Source: Leptospira koniambonensis (GTDB lineage: Bacteria; Spirochaetota; Leptospiria; Leptospirales; Leptospiraceae). From it: DNA of 64,000 nucleotides. Of this stretch, positions 31,090-39,934 are shown piece after piece. A model generated the notes under the pieces. It worked only from the letters and a program-made list of their open reading frames with translations, had not been told where the DNA came from and did no database searches. Where the stretch lies: contig NZ_RQFY01000004.1 in NCBI RefSeq assembly GCF_004769555.1, positions 868,001-932,000 of the forward strand. The letters run 5' to 3'. Each line of letters begins with the position of its first letter. The stretch's first letter is position 1. The position numbers were made by a program, and so were the translations under genes.

Positions 31090-31807
31090 CTTTATCCAAA
31101 ATTCCTAAGGATATGTAATTCGTCAATTACACCAATTATATCATACCTTCTCAATGACTAAAAAGAAAGTTATAAAAAATGAATATTAGACCGACGTTCA
31201 GTTGTGATTAAGATCGATTCTAAATCTTTCTTCTAAATTTTAAATAGAACGAATCCAATAAAAAAATATTAAGATCGAGTCTCAATCGAATACTTGGAGT
31301 TAGACGTGCATTGAAGAAGGATCGTTGAGTTTTTTGAAAGAGTATACAATGAGTGTATAAAAAGTTTTGAAAATACTTAGAAAGTTTTTTTGAAGAAGTT
31401 TTTTGCTAATTGTGCAAGTTGAAGTGAAGAAGGTTCATCTCTTTTTATTAACTCTGTTCGTTGCTGGCGACTCTAGTTACTGATCCTTTTCGCTATAAAT
31501 TATTTCATCCTACAAATTGATCCTAGTCTCTTCTGCTACAGGTGCCCATAATTTTTGCGACATAACTAAACGGCTCATATTCTATAATTTAAAATAGGCA
31601 GTAAATTCGGCAGAGAACTAAGATTTTCGAAGTAAATCATAGATTTTCTATATTCTACAAAAATTCTGTATTCTGTACCGGCTCTGGTGGGAACCTTGTA
31701 ATATAGCATCAACTATACTTTACAAATAGTCCAATATATAAAACTTTGGTACATTATATTGGTCACTCTCAATTTGGGTCAGTCCAATAGTAAAAGGTTC
31801 GATTTCG
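31090..31807. other. 718-base AT-rich intergenic region upstream of the sulfate operon
   Basis: No gene, tRNA or known riboswitch was recognised. It lies between divergent genes and must hold both promoters. The notable structure is an inverted repeat close to the cysH start (31731-31762). Short similar direct repeats (TTCTATATTCTAC / TTCTGTATTCTGTAC) occur at about 31647-31679. The rest is AT-rich and featureless to me. Confidence 0.6.
31731..31762. promoter_or_regulatory. Inverted repeat, candidate operator for the sulfate operon
   Basis: Perfect 8-base arms CCAATATA and TATATTGG separated by 16 bases, 46 bases before the cysH ATG. The position and dyad symmetry suit a repressor or activator site controlling sulfate assimilation. 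No regulator gene is adjacent and no motif was matched. Confidence 0.35.
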
Positions 31808-32539
31808 ATGAGTCCATCCGATCTGGAAGCAAAATTAAAAGGCCTGAGCTTAGAAGATTCTTTGGCAAAAATTTCCCAGGAGTTTCCGGGACAAGCGGTG
31901 TTCTCCACCAGTTTCGGTCTGGAAGATCAGGTAGTAACTCACGCAATTTATTCCCAAAATTTGGACATTCGTATCTTTACTTTGGATACAGGAAGATTGT
32001 TCACAGAAACTTACGAGCTTCATAAGCGTACAAATGGAATGTATGGTAAACGTATCCAAACATTCTTCCCAGATGCACAAGCTGTAGAAGATCTTATCAA
32101 TGAGAAGGGCCCTGATTCCTTCTACGATTCTATAGAAAATAGAAAAGAATGTTGTCATATTCGCAAAGTTGTCCCTTTGAACAGAGCTTTAGAGGGAGCA
32201 AAAATTTGGATCACCGGAATTCGTAACGATCAATCCGGTTCCAGAGAAAATTTAACCAAAGTGGAGTTGGATGCAGGACGGGATATTTTGAAATTCCATC
32301 CTATTCTGGATTGGTCTTGGGAGAAAGTACAACAGTACGTCCAAGATAAACATATTCCATACAATCCTCTTCATGATAAGGGATATCCCAGTATCGGATG
32401 CGCTCCTTGTACGAGAGCGGTCATGGCGGGCGAAGATTTTAGAGCCGGCCGTTGGTGGTGGGAGAATGAATCCACGAAAGAATGCGGATTGCATTGGGTG
32501 GATGGAAAACTGGTAAGAAAAAAAGGATCAGAAGTATGA
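31808..32539 (+). CDS. cysH: Assimilatory adenylyl-sulfate (APS) reductase
   Basis: Reduces APS to sulfite with thioredoxin or glutathione electrons. At 243 residues it has the PP-loop-type fold (STSFGLEDQVV, LDTGRLF). It also carries the two Cys pairs that bind a [4Fe-4S] cluster in APS-type reductases: ECCHIRK (about residue 116) and GCAPCTRA (about 199), plus the catalytic KECGLH near the C-terminus. PAPS-type CysH lacks the four cluster Cys. The operon has no APS kinase (CysC), which agrees with direct APS reduction. First gene of the operon; its TGA overlaps the cysD ATG. Confidence 0.92.
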   Translation: MSPSDLEAKLKGLSLEDSLAKISQEFPGQAVFSTSFGLEDQVVTHAIYSQNLDIRIFTLDTGRLFTETYELHKRTNGMYGKRIQTFFPDAQAVEDLINEKGPDSFYDSIENRKECCHIRKVVPLNRALEGAKIWITGIRNDQSGSRENLTKVELDAGRDILKFHPILDWSWEKVQQYVQDKHIPYNPLHDKGYPSIGCAPCTRAVMAGEDFRAGRWWWENESTKECGLHWVDGKLVRKKGSEV

Positions 32540-33444
32540 CGACTAGAACTCGATTGTCGCATCTCCAACAATTAGAGGCGGAATCCATTTATATACTTAG
32601 GGAAGTTGCCGCTCAATTTGAAAGACCTGCGCTTTTATTTTCAGGGGGGAAGGACTCGATCACTTTAGTGCATCTCGCACTCAAAGCATTCCGTCCAGGA
32701 AAATTCCCATTTCCTTTGGTACATATTGATACTGGCCATAACTTTCCGGAAGCATTACAATTTCGTGATGATCTTGCGAATCGTATCGGAGAAAAACTGA
32801 TCGTTAGATACGTTCAGGATTCTATAGACCAAGGAAAAGCTGTAGAGGAAAAAGGAAAATTCCCGAGCAGGAACGCAATTCAAACAGTTACATTATTAGA
32901 TACTATTGAAGAATTCAAATTTGATGCATGTATAGGCGGAGCAAGAAGGGACGAAGAAAAAGCACGCGCGAAAGAAAGAGTATTCTCCGTGCGCGATGAG
33001 TTCGGAAGCTGGGATCCTAAACTGCAAAGACCAGAACTTTGGAATATTTATAACGGAAAGATCCATGTAGGAGAGAACGTAAGAGTTTTCCCTATCAGTA
33101 ACTGGACTGAGTTGGATGTTTGGGAATATATTAAATCTGAAAATATCCCACTTCCTTCATTATATTTTTCTCATAGAAGACAGATTGTCTGGAGGGAGAA
33201 TGTAGTATTCCCTGTTTCAGAATTTGTTACCTTAGATTCTTCCGATAAGGTAGAAGAGAAAACTGTACGCTTTAGAACTGTGGGAGACATGACTTGCACT
33301 GCAGCGGTCGAATCTGAAGCAAATTCCTTAGACGATATTATTCGTGAGATCCAAACTTCCAGAACAACTGAAAGGGGATCCAGATTGGACGATAAACGTT
33401 CGGAAGCTGCAATGGAAGAACGTAAAAGAGGCGGTTACTTCTGA
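32536..33444 (+). CDS. cysD: Sulfate adenylyltransferase subunit 2
   Basis: Forms APS from sulfate and ATP together with CysN. From the ATG at 32536 (ATGA overlap with cysH) it is 302 residues, the usual CysD length. The PP-loop is LFSGGKDSITLVHLAL (about residues 33-48). A longer upstream reading frame runs inside cysH and is rejected. It overlaps cysN by one base (TGATG). Confidence 0.95.
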   Translation: MTTRTRLSHLQQLEAESIYILREVAAQFERPALLFSGGKDSITLVHLALKAFRPGKFPFPLVHIDTGHNFPEALQFRDDLANRIGEKLIVRYVQDSIDQGKAVEEKGKFPSRNAIQTVTLLDTIEEFKFDACIGGARRDEEKARAKERVFSVRDEFGSWDPKLQRPELWNIYNGKIHVGENVRVFPISNWTELDVWEYIKSENIPLPSLYFSHRRQIVWRENVVFPVSEFVTLDSSDKVEEKTVRFRTVGDMTCTAAVESEANSLDDIIREIQTSRTTERGSRLDDKRSEAAMEERKRGGYF

Positions 33445-34685
33445 TGGACTTATTACGTTTTATTACTGCAGGAAGTGTAGACGACGGAAAATCCACATTG
33501 ATCGGTCGTCTTCTATACGATAGCAAATCGGTATTCCAAGATCAGTTAGAAGCGATTGAAAAAACAGGCCAAGTAAATGGTCAGATAAATTTAGCTCTTC
33601 TTACAGATGGACTTAAGGCAGAAAGAGAACAAGGTATCACAATTGATGTGGCCTATAAATATTTCTCCACTCCTAAAAGAAAGTTTATCATCGCAGATGC
33701 TCCTGGGCATATCCAATATACTCGAAACATGGTGACTGGCGCTTCTAATTCTGAGCTTGCAATTATTCTGATCGATTCCCGTAAGGGAGTGATCGAACAA
33801 ACTTTCAGACATTCGTATATAGCTTCTCTATTAAAAATCCCTCATGTAGTTATCTGCGTGAATAAAATGGACTTAGTGGATTTTTCCAAAGAACGTTTTG
33901 AAGAGATCGTAGAAGATTATAAAAACTTTGCTTCCGATCTAGATTTTAAAGGATTGGAGTTCATACCAATTTCTGCTCTGAACGGGGATAATGTTGTAGA
34001 TGTTTCTCCAAACATGACTTGGTGGAAAGGTAAAACTCTTCTGGGTTATTTAGAAGATCTAGAGATCGAAGTAGATGAGACAAAACACGAGCCTAGATTC
34101 CCAGTTCAATATGTGATCCGTCCTCAAACGGAAGAACATCATGATTATAGAGGATATGCAGGCCAGGTCAGAAGCGGCGTTTTCAAAAAGGGAGACGAGA
34201 TAGCAGTTCTTCCGAGTGGATTACGCTCAAAGATCAAATCGATTCTAACTTACGAAAGAGAAGTAGAAGAAGCTTTTGCTCCAATGTCTGTTACAATTCT
34301 TTTGGAAGACGAAATAGATATTAGCCGCGGTGATATGATCGTAACCGATAAACACCAACCGGTTGTTTCTCAAGATCTGGAAGCTGAACTTTGTTGGATG
34401 GATGCCAAGTCTTTAGTTCCTGGAAATAAATATCTTTTAAGACAAACTACAGGTTCAGTAAAATCTGCGGTTAAAGAAATTTCCTTTAGGATCGATATTC
34501 AAACTCACGAAAAATTAGAATCTTCTCAACTAGCTCTGAACGAGATCGGAAGGATCAAGATCAGAACTGCGAAACCAATCGCATTCGATAATTATTCTGA
34601 AAATCGTGGAACAGGAAGTTTCGTTTTGGTAGATGAAGGTACAAATAATACCGTAGGCGCCGGAATGATCGTTGGAACCTACTGA
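33444..34685 (+). CDS. cysN: Sulfate adenylyltransferase subunit 1 (GTPase)
   Basis: An EF-Tu-like GTPase that drives APS synthesis by CysD. G1 is GSVDDGKSTLIGRL (residues 10-23), G3 is DAPGH and G4 is NKMD. Beta-barrel domains 2 and 3 follow. At 413 residues it ends after the barrels, so it is not the CysN-CysC fusion that carries an APS kinase. That is consistent with the APS-reductase route. Confidence 0.95.
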   Translation: MDLLRFITAGSVDDGKSTLIGRLLYDSKSVFQDQLEAIEKTGQVNGQINLALLTDGLKAEREQGITIDVAYKYFSTPKRKFIIADAPGHIQYTRNMVTGASNSELAIILIDSRKGVIEQTFRHSYIASLLKIPHVVICVNKMDLVDFSKERFEEIVEDYKNFASDLDFKGLEFIPISALNGDNVVDVSPNMTWWKGKTLLGYLEDLEIEVDETKHEPRFPVQYVIRPQTEEHHDYRGYAGQVRSGVFKKGDEIAVLPSGLRSKIKSILTYEREVEEAFAPMSVTILLEDEIDISRGDMIVTDKHQPVVSQDLEAELCWMDAKSLVPGNKYLLRQTTGSVKSAVKEISFRIDIQTHEKLESSQLALNEIGRIKIRTAKPIAFDNYSENRGTGSFVLVDEGTNNTVGAGMIVGTY

Positions 34686-34694
34686 TCTAATTTG

Positions 34695-35471
34695 ATGAAT
34701 ACCGAAGTGGGAAAAGTATATTTGGTGGGTGCAGGTCCCGGAAATCCGGAACTAATGACCTTAAAAGCCCTGAGAATATTAGAAAAAGCGGAAGTAATTC
34801 TGTACGACGCTTTATTAGATTCTTCCTTTTTGGAATATTTTCCTTCTTCTGCACTTGTTCATTATGTTGGAAAAAGGGCAGGGCAACACTCCGCTACTCA
34901 AGAAGAGATCCAAGAACTGATCGTTCGATATTCTCTCCAAGGTAAAACCGTAGTACGTTTGAAAGGAGGGGATCCTTTTGTATTCGGTAGAGGCGGAGAA
35001 GAATTACTCACTTTAAGAAAACATAAAATTCCTTACGAGATCATTCCTGGCGTGAGCGCATTGAGTGCTGGATCTTCTGGTGCAGGTTTTCCTTTGACTC
35101 ATAGAGGATTGTCTAGACAGGTTTTGATCATGGACGGTCATACTGTTCTGCAAGAAGATACAGATTGGAAATGGTTTGCAGAGTTCAAAGGTACAATCGC
35201 TCTATTTATGGGAACTTCTTCCATCGTACAAATCTCTAAAAATTTGATCGATAACGGAGCTTCTTCTCTTGTTCCAGTAGCTTTGGTAGAAAATGCAAGT
35301 TTGAAAAACCAAAAGACAACTGTGACCAGCTTAGGCAGAATTATAGAAGAAGGTTTATCCAAACAAAGTTCCGGACCTGGAATTATTTATATAGGCCCTG
35401 TTGTTCATCTGATTGGAGAAAATCCTGAAATAGATATCCAAGGATTTGCTTCCCAGGGAGAAGAAGTATGA
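34695..35471 (+). CDS. cobA: Uroporphyrinogen-III C-methyltransferase
   Basis: Methylates uroporphyrinogen III twice with SAM to precorrin-2, the branch point to siroheme and B12. It has 258 residues from the ATG at 34695 (TTG at 34692 is the alternative). SUMT motifs are present: VGAGPGNPELMTLKAL at the N-terminus, RLKGGDPFVFGRGGEE (about residues 84-99) and YEIIPGVSA. It sits between cysN and the precorrin-2 dehydrogenase gene, so its main job here is siroheme for the sulfite reductase. It overlaps the next gene by four bases (ATGA). Confidence 0.93.
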   Translation: MNTEVGKVYLVGAGPGNPELMTLKALRILEKAEVILYDALLDSSFLEYFPSSALVHYVGKRAGQHSATQEEIQELIVRYSLQGKTVVRLKGGDPFVFGRGGEELLTLRKHKIPYEIIPGVSALSAGSSGAGFPLTHRGLSRQVLIMDGHTVLQEDTDWKWFAEFKGTIALFMGTSSIVQISKNLIDNGASSLVPVALVENASLKNQKTTVTSLGRIIEEGLSKQSSGPGIIYIGPVVHLIGENPEIDIQGFASQGEEV

Positions 35472-36067
35472 ATCAACTTCTTCCAGTTTTTATAAAATTA
35501 GAAAATAAAAAGGTGTTAGTAGTGGGCGGAGGAAATGTCGCTCTCGAAAAACTTCAACATCTAAAAGATACTGGCTGTATACTTACAGTTATCTCTAAAG
35601 AATTCAAATCGGAAACGGTTCGTTTGCTTTCTTCCATCAAAGATACAAAAATAGAAACAAGAGAAGTTAACGTTTCTGATCTGGATGGTTTCGATCTAGT
35701 ATATTCTGCTACGAACGATAGACAGACCAATCGTGATTTGGTGGAATACGCCAAACAAAAAAAGATCTGGATCAATTGTGCAGACGATCCTTCTCTTTGT
35801 GATTTTTATTCTTCTGCATATTTTGATAGGGGACCGATCCGAGTGGCGGTTTCTACCCAAGGAGGGTTTGCTGGACTTGCAGGGACCATCCGCACCATTC
35901 TTGAGGAGATCCTTCCTAAGGATCATGACCAAGAGTTAGAAAATTTATTAGAAATCCGTAATTTAAGTAAGAGTAAACTGGGAGATCCAGAAAAAAGAAA
36001 AGCGGCTCTCAAATTTCTTCTTGGAGAGTTTAAAGAGAAATATCTCTCCACGGATACGAAATCATAG
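35468..36067 (+). CDS. Precorrin-2 dehydrogenase / sirohydrochlorin ferrochelatase (Met8/CysG N-terminal type)
   Basis: A 199-residue Rossmann protein (VLVVGGGNVALEKLQHLKD) with the CysGA/Met8 signatures SATNDRQTNRDLVEYA and INCADDPSLCDFYSSAYFDRG (about residues 78-122). It converts precorrin-2 to sirohydrochlorin with NAD+. In Met8-like enzymes the same site also inserts iron. No separate SirB-type chelatase is in the operon, so bifunctionality is plausible but inferred. Confidence 0.88.
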   Translation: MNQLLPVFIKLENKKVLVVGGGNVALEKLQHLKDTGCILTVISKEFKSETVRLLSSIKDTKIETREVNVSDLDGFDLVYSATNDRQTNRDLVEYAKQKKIWINCADDPSLCDFYSSAYFDRGPIRVAVSTQGGFAGLAGTIRTILEEILPKDHDQELENLLEIRNLSKSKLGDPEKRKAALKFLLGEFKEKYLSTDTKS

Positions 36068-36097
36068 GAAGCTAATCCAAAAGGACGAATACGATCG

Positions 36098-37783
36098 ATG
36101 TCAGAACAAAAAGAACTTAGCGAAGTCGAGCATATTAAAACCGCCTCTAAGGGACTAAGAGGAAAGATCGGTACAGCTATCGAAACAGGTGCAGATGGTT
36201 TCGAAGAAGACGATAAACAATTGATCAAATTCCACGGGATGTACCAACAAAAGGACAGAGACCGTAGAAAAGATGAAGCTGGAGAATTTATAGAGAACCC
36301 AACCTCTTTTATGATCCGAGGTAGGATCCCAGGTGGAAGACTTACTTCGGACCAATATATGGTTTGGGACGATATGGCGGATCAATTTGGTGGTGGGGCA
36401 TTACGTTTAACTACTAGACAATCTATCCAAATGCATACGATCCTTCTTAAGGATCTAAGACCGATCATGCAAGCAGTCCATAAGGTGAATCTTTCCACCA
36501 TGGGAGCATGCGGTGACGTTGTGCGTAACGTGACTCAAGCTTTGAATCCTTGGGGAAACAAAGAGCTCGACCAATTGGATCCAATTGCTCAGTTAATGTC
36601 TGATCATTTTAAATATAAGAGTAATGCATACGCTGAACTTTGGTTAGGTGAAAGCCAGCTTAATAAAGAGGACGAACCAGATCCGATTTATGGAACTACT
36701 TATCTTCCTAGAAAGTTCAAGATTGCAGTTACTCTTGCAGGAAATAACTCAGTCGATATTTATACTAACGATATGGGATTTGCAGCCACTTTAGACGCGA
36801 ATGGTAAGATAGACGGTTATTTCGCTTTTGCGGGTGGCGGACTCGGAATGACTCACAATAAACCTGAGACATATCCTAGAGCTGCTGACTTACTTGGTTG
36901 GTTCCCTGAAAAAGATCTGATTGCAGTTGCAGAAGGTATCGTAACTTCTCATAGAGATTTTGGAGATCGTACAAATCGTAAACATGCTCGTTTGAAATAT
37001 GTTTTAGCGGAGAAGGGTGTGGAATGGTTCCGCGCCGAAGTAGAACGTAGATCTGGTGCAAAATTTGATATCGATCGTAAACTTCCTAAATGGGAAACTC
37101 CAAACTATCTTGGATGGACAGAAAGAACAGACGGAACTCTTGCATTAGGATTCCATACTCTTTCTGGAAGGATCAAAGACTTTCCTGAAAAACCATTAAA
37201 GACTGCTTTGAAAGATATTATTTCTAGTTTTAAACTGAGCGTGCAGGTAACTGCGGATCAAGACTTAGTTTTGATGGGGATCAAAAAAGAAGATAAAGAG
37301 AAATTAGAATCTAAATTAAAAGAATATAATATTAATCCGGCTTCTCCTAAACCTTTGTATGACCGTGCACTTGCTTGTCCTGCACTTCCTACCTGCGGTT
37401 TAGCATTGACCGAGTCTGAAAGGACTTTCCCTCTACTATTGGAATCTATCCAAAAAGTACTCGATAAATTGGATCTGAATGATCGAGCTCCTATTGTGAG
37501 AATGACTGGATGTCCTAACGGTTGTGCAAGACCTTATTCTGCAGAAATCGGGATCGTAGGCCAACAGGCTGGAGGAAAATATTCCTTATTCTTTGGAGGA
37601 AATCCAGAAGGAACTAAAGTTGGCGATTATGTTGCTAAGAAGGTTCCATTTGCAGACATTCCTGTCCAACTTGAGAAAGCATTTGAAGTTTGGAAAAAAG
37701 AAGGAAATCCGAATGAAAGATTCGGAGACTTCGCTGCTCGATATTCCTTAGACAAGTTCAGGGAATTGCTAGGGGCAATGTAG
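36098..37783 (+). CDS. cysI: Sulfite reductase, siroheme/[4Fe-4S] hemoprotein
   Basis: Reduces sulfite to sulfide by six electrons in the cytoplasm. The 561-residue protein has two duplicated SiR/NiR half-domains and the cluster/siroheme Cys motifs CPALPTC (CX5C) and CPNGC (CX3C) at about residues 427-475. Last gene of the sulfate operon, 30 bases after the siroheme gene. No CysJ flavoprotein is in the window, so electrons may come from ferredoxin or an unlinked reductase. Nitrite reductase is a less likely alternative given the cysHDN context. Confidence 0.9.
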   Translation: MSEQKELSEVEHIKTASKGLRGKIGTAIETGADGFEEDDKQLIKFHGMYQQKDRDRRKDEAGEFIENPTSFMIRGRIPGGRLTSDQYMVWDDMADQFGGGALRLTTRQSIQMHTILLKDLRPIMQAVHKVNLSTMGACGDVVRNVTQALNPWGNKELDQLDPIAQLMSDHFKYKSNAYAELWLGESQLNKEDEPDPIYGTTYLPRKFKIAVTLAGNNSVDIYTNDMGFAATLDANGKIDGYFAFAGGGLGMTHNKPETYPRAADLLGWFPEKDLIAVAEGIVTSHRDFGDRTNRKHARLKYVLAEKGVEWFRAEVERRSGAKFDIDRKLPKWETPNYLGWTERTDGTLALGFHTLSGRIKDFPEKPLKTALKDIISSFKLSVQVTADQDLVLMGIKKEDKEKLESKLKEYNINPASPKPLYDRALACPALPTCGLALTESERTFPLLLESIQKVLDKLDLNDRAPIVRMTGCPNGCARPYSAEIGIVGQQAGGKYSLFFGGNPEGTKVGDYVAKKVPFADIPVQLEKAFEVWKKEGNPNERFGDFAARYSLDKFRELLGAM

Positions 37784-37803
37784 TTTCAGTTTTTTGGTTA
37801 GAT

Positions 37804-37841
37804 CCTATCAGAAAATTATTACGTAATAGTTTTCTGATAGG
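37804..37841. terminator. Long inverted repeat between convergent genes (possible terminator)
   Basis: A 12-bp perfect stem (37804-37815 with 37830-37841), with inner complementarity in the loop (TATTACGTAATA), ends two bases from the stop of the convergent gene. There is no T run on either strand after the stem. It is likely a shared 3'-end structure for the sulfite reductase and propeller-protein transcripts. Confidence 0.55.
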
Positions 37842-37843
37842 AA

Positions 37844-38944
37844 CTAAAAAAACATTTCTAGAGTTTCGAACTTCCATTTCCAAACTTTTTGGGAAGAAAA
37901 TCCTGCAAGTAAAACTCCTGATCCGTACTGCAAAGCAGAAGTAATAGATCCCAATTTATCCGAAGTATTATCCATTAAAGAAAAACTAATATCTCCTTCT
38001 TCATTCATAGAAAGAACATAAGCTAATTCTCCTTCTAAGGGTCGAAAGAAGAATGGAAGTGCAGCAATTGCCTTTTTTAACATTGGATAATTTTGTATCT
38101 TATCGATTGCGATATGTCTGGGAGAAGATAACGCGATCCAAAAATTTCTCTGAGAGTCTGAACTGATCAGCGCCGGGCTTCCAGGAAGACTTGTAATCAA
38201 GAACTGATCCTTGCCCGCCTTCTTCCCTTTTAACCAAATACGAGAAACACGATGCCTATACTTTTCTCCAAAGACCAGAAAGTCCTCGGAAGAAGATAAA
38301 CTGATCCCAGTTGGATGATAAAGATCTTCCAAAACTGTTTTTACTTCTTGGGTTTTTGGCTCGTAAGAAAGAATTCTACCATTAGGTTTAGATTCTAATT
38401 CTTCCAAATAAGAATCTTCGTAAGAAAACTTTCTGCTGGCTTCAGTGAAATAAACTGTTCCATCGGATCCGATATCCAGACCGTATAGATTGGTTAATGG
38501 ATTTCCTTCCGAATCTTCTCGAAGCAGTACATTCTCATTTCCTTTGGAATCATAAAATGCGAGTCCAAGTCCTGAAACGCAGGCTACTAAATTTTCTTTT
38601 CCATCAAATACTATCCCCAATACTCTTCCGGAAGTTTTAGCGAATAGTTCCGTTTGCCCATCAGTCTTGATCTTGTATATATTCCCATCAGAAGAACCTG
38701 TATAAATAGATCCTTTAGAATCAACTGCAAGGCCGAAAGGTTTTTCTATTGGAGACTTTTCGTTTACTACATTAGAGATAAATAATATATCTCTTTCTTC
38801 TTGGCGGATAATATCATCGGAATCATAATCTGTTGGATCTGTTTTTGTCCAACCGAACAGAATAAGGATCCCAAAAATTAAGAGGACGAGAATAGAAGGA
38901 ATAAGTATCCTAATTGCTGGATTAGAAATAGATCTATGGAGCAT
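37844..38944 (-). CDS. Membrane-anchored strictosidine-synthase-like (SMP-30/APMAP) beta-propeller protein
   Basis: A 366-residue protein with one N-terminal membrane helix (IRILIPSILVLLIFGILILFG) and a six-bladed propeller facing the periplasm. The family signatures are PFGLAVDSKGSIYTG, YGLDIGSDGTVYFTEAS, KPNGRILSYEPKTQEVKTVL and SLPGSPALISSDS. Bacterial and animal relatives (APMAP) are mostly uncharacterised hydrolase- or lactonase-like proteins; no Trp-derived alkaloid chemistry is implied. Its start overlaps the peptidase stop by one base, so it is co-translated with the M23 peptidase. Confidence 0.8.
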   Translation of the reverse strand: MLHRSISNPAIRILIPSILVLLIFGILILFGWTKTDPTDYDSDDIIRQEERDILFISNVVNEKSPIEKPFGLAVDSKGSIYTGSSDGNIYKIKTDGQTELFAKTSGRVLGIVFDGKENLVACVSGLGLAFYDSKGNENVLLREDSEGNPLTNLYGLDIGSDGTVYFTEASRKFSYEDSYLEELESKPNGRILSYEPKTQEVKTVLEDLYHPTGISLSSSEDFLVFGEKYRHRVSRIWLKGKKAGKDQFLITSLPGSPALISSDSQRNFWIALSSPRHIAIDKIQNYPMLKKAIAALPFFFRPLEGELAYVLSMNEEGDISFSLMDNTSDKLGSITSALQYGSGVLLAGFSSQKVWKWKFETLEMFF

Positions 38945-39855
38945 CAGACATGACCCTTAAAAATGGGCCTTTGTCTCAAACTATTTCTTAACACTTCAAA
39001 ATGTAAATGAAATCCGGTGGCTCTTCCGCTCATTCCGACTTCTCCGATCAATTGTCCTTTTTTGACCCTTGTACCAGGAGCTACCAATAATTTGCTTAAA
39101 TGTCCGTACTTGGTTTCGTAACCCAATCCGTGTTTTAAAACGATTAAGCTTCCGTAGCCGCCTCTTGTTCCTGAAAAGGAAACTTCTCCTTCTGCGGACG
39201 CATACACTGGCGTTCCTTCCTCAGCTGCTAGATCAATTCCACCGTGGAAAGTATCCTTTTTAGTAAAGGGATCTTTTCTTCTTCCGAACTTGGAACTTAC
39301 TCTTCCTTCTTCCGCTAATGGATCTGAGAATACTAATCCATAAAAAAAGTTCTTCTCTTCTTTAGGCAGTCCTCTTCCTGGAACGAACCAGGATTTTCTT
39401 AGGTCATCATAGTATAAGAATTTAGAAGAGATCCGAAAACGGGCCGCGACTTTTTTGCGAGTAGATTCGTCTGGAGAATGTTCTTCAGAATCGTAAACTC
39501 CTCTCATGTTCGGGATCAAAAGTTCCATCCCAGGATAGATGTCTTGGGGGGATGCTAATTCGTTTACAGAGGAAAGAGTGTCCAAGTCCATTCCGGTCCT
39601 GGCCATGATCTTAAAAAAAGTATCCTTGGGTCCTACTTTGTAGACTAGAAACCTAAGATGTACCAGATCTTTTTGATCTAAGTTGGAAACTGAAATTTGA
39701 AGGTTATATTTTATCTCTTCTCTGACTCGGATGATCTTAGTATCTGAATATTCTAAACTTTTTAAGGGAAGGCGATCGTAAACCGCTTGGACCTCGTTTA
39801 GAGAGACTAGTATGAGTGCGGATAATAAAATGAAATGTCTTTTGAAGGAAGGCAT
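38944..39855 (-). CDS. Exported LysM-like / M23 peptidase (LytM domain)
   Basis: A 303-residue envelope protein with a signal peptide (HFILLSALILVSLNEVQA). A LysM-like region follows (YKVGPKDTFFKIMARTGMDL, about residues 67-110), then a C-terminal M23 domain with GGIDLAAEEGTPVYASAEGEV and the HLHFEV zinc motif. The first zinc His of the active HX3D form reads FHGGIDLA, so H and D are present and the enzyme may be active on peptidoglycan cross-links. Co-translated with the propeller protein. Confidence 0.88.
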   Translation of the reverse strand: MPSFKRHFILLSALILVSLNEVQAVYDRLPLKSLEYSDTKIIRVREEIKYNLQISVSNLDQKDLVHLRFLVYKVGPKDTFFKIMARTGMDLDTLSSVNELASPQDIYPGMELLIPNMRGVYDSEEHSPDESTRKKVAARFRISSKFLYYDDLRKSWFVPGRGLPKEEKNFFYGLVFSDPLAEEGRVSSKFGRRKDPFTKKDTFHGGIDLAAEEGTPVYASAEGEVSFSGTRGGYGSLIVLKHGLGYETKYGHLSKLLVAPGTRVKKGQLIGEVGMSGRATGFHLHFEVLRNSLRQRPIFKGHV

Positions 39856-39934
39856 ATCTTTTCTCTAGTCGGCAGATTATAAAAAAACAATGACGCAAAA
39901 AATCCCCCATAAATGATTGGAAGGGCCCCTTGGA

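Noticed and set aside
31090..31807. Search for a tRNA, riboswitch or gene remnant in the 718-base gap
   Set aside because: No cloverleaf, no SAM-type or other aptamer core, and no frame with an SD was seen.
32482..32535. Earlier ATG for cysD inside cysH
   Set aside because: The ATG at 32536 gives the standard CysD length and an ATGA overlap.
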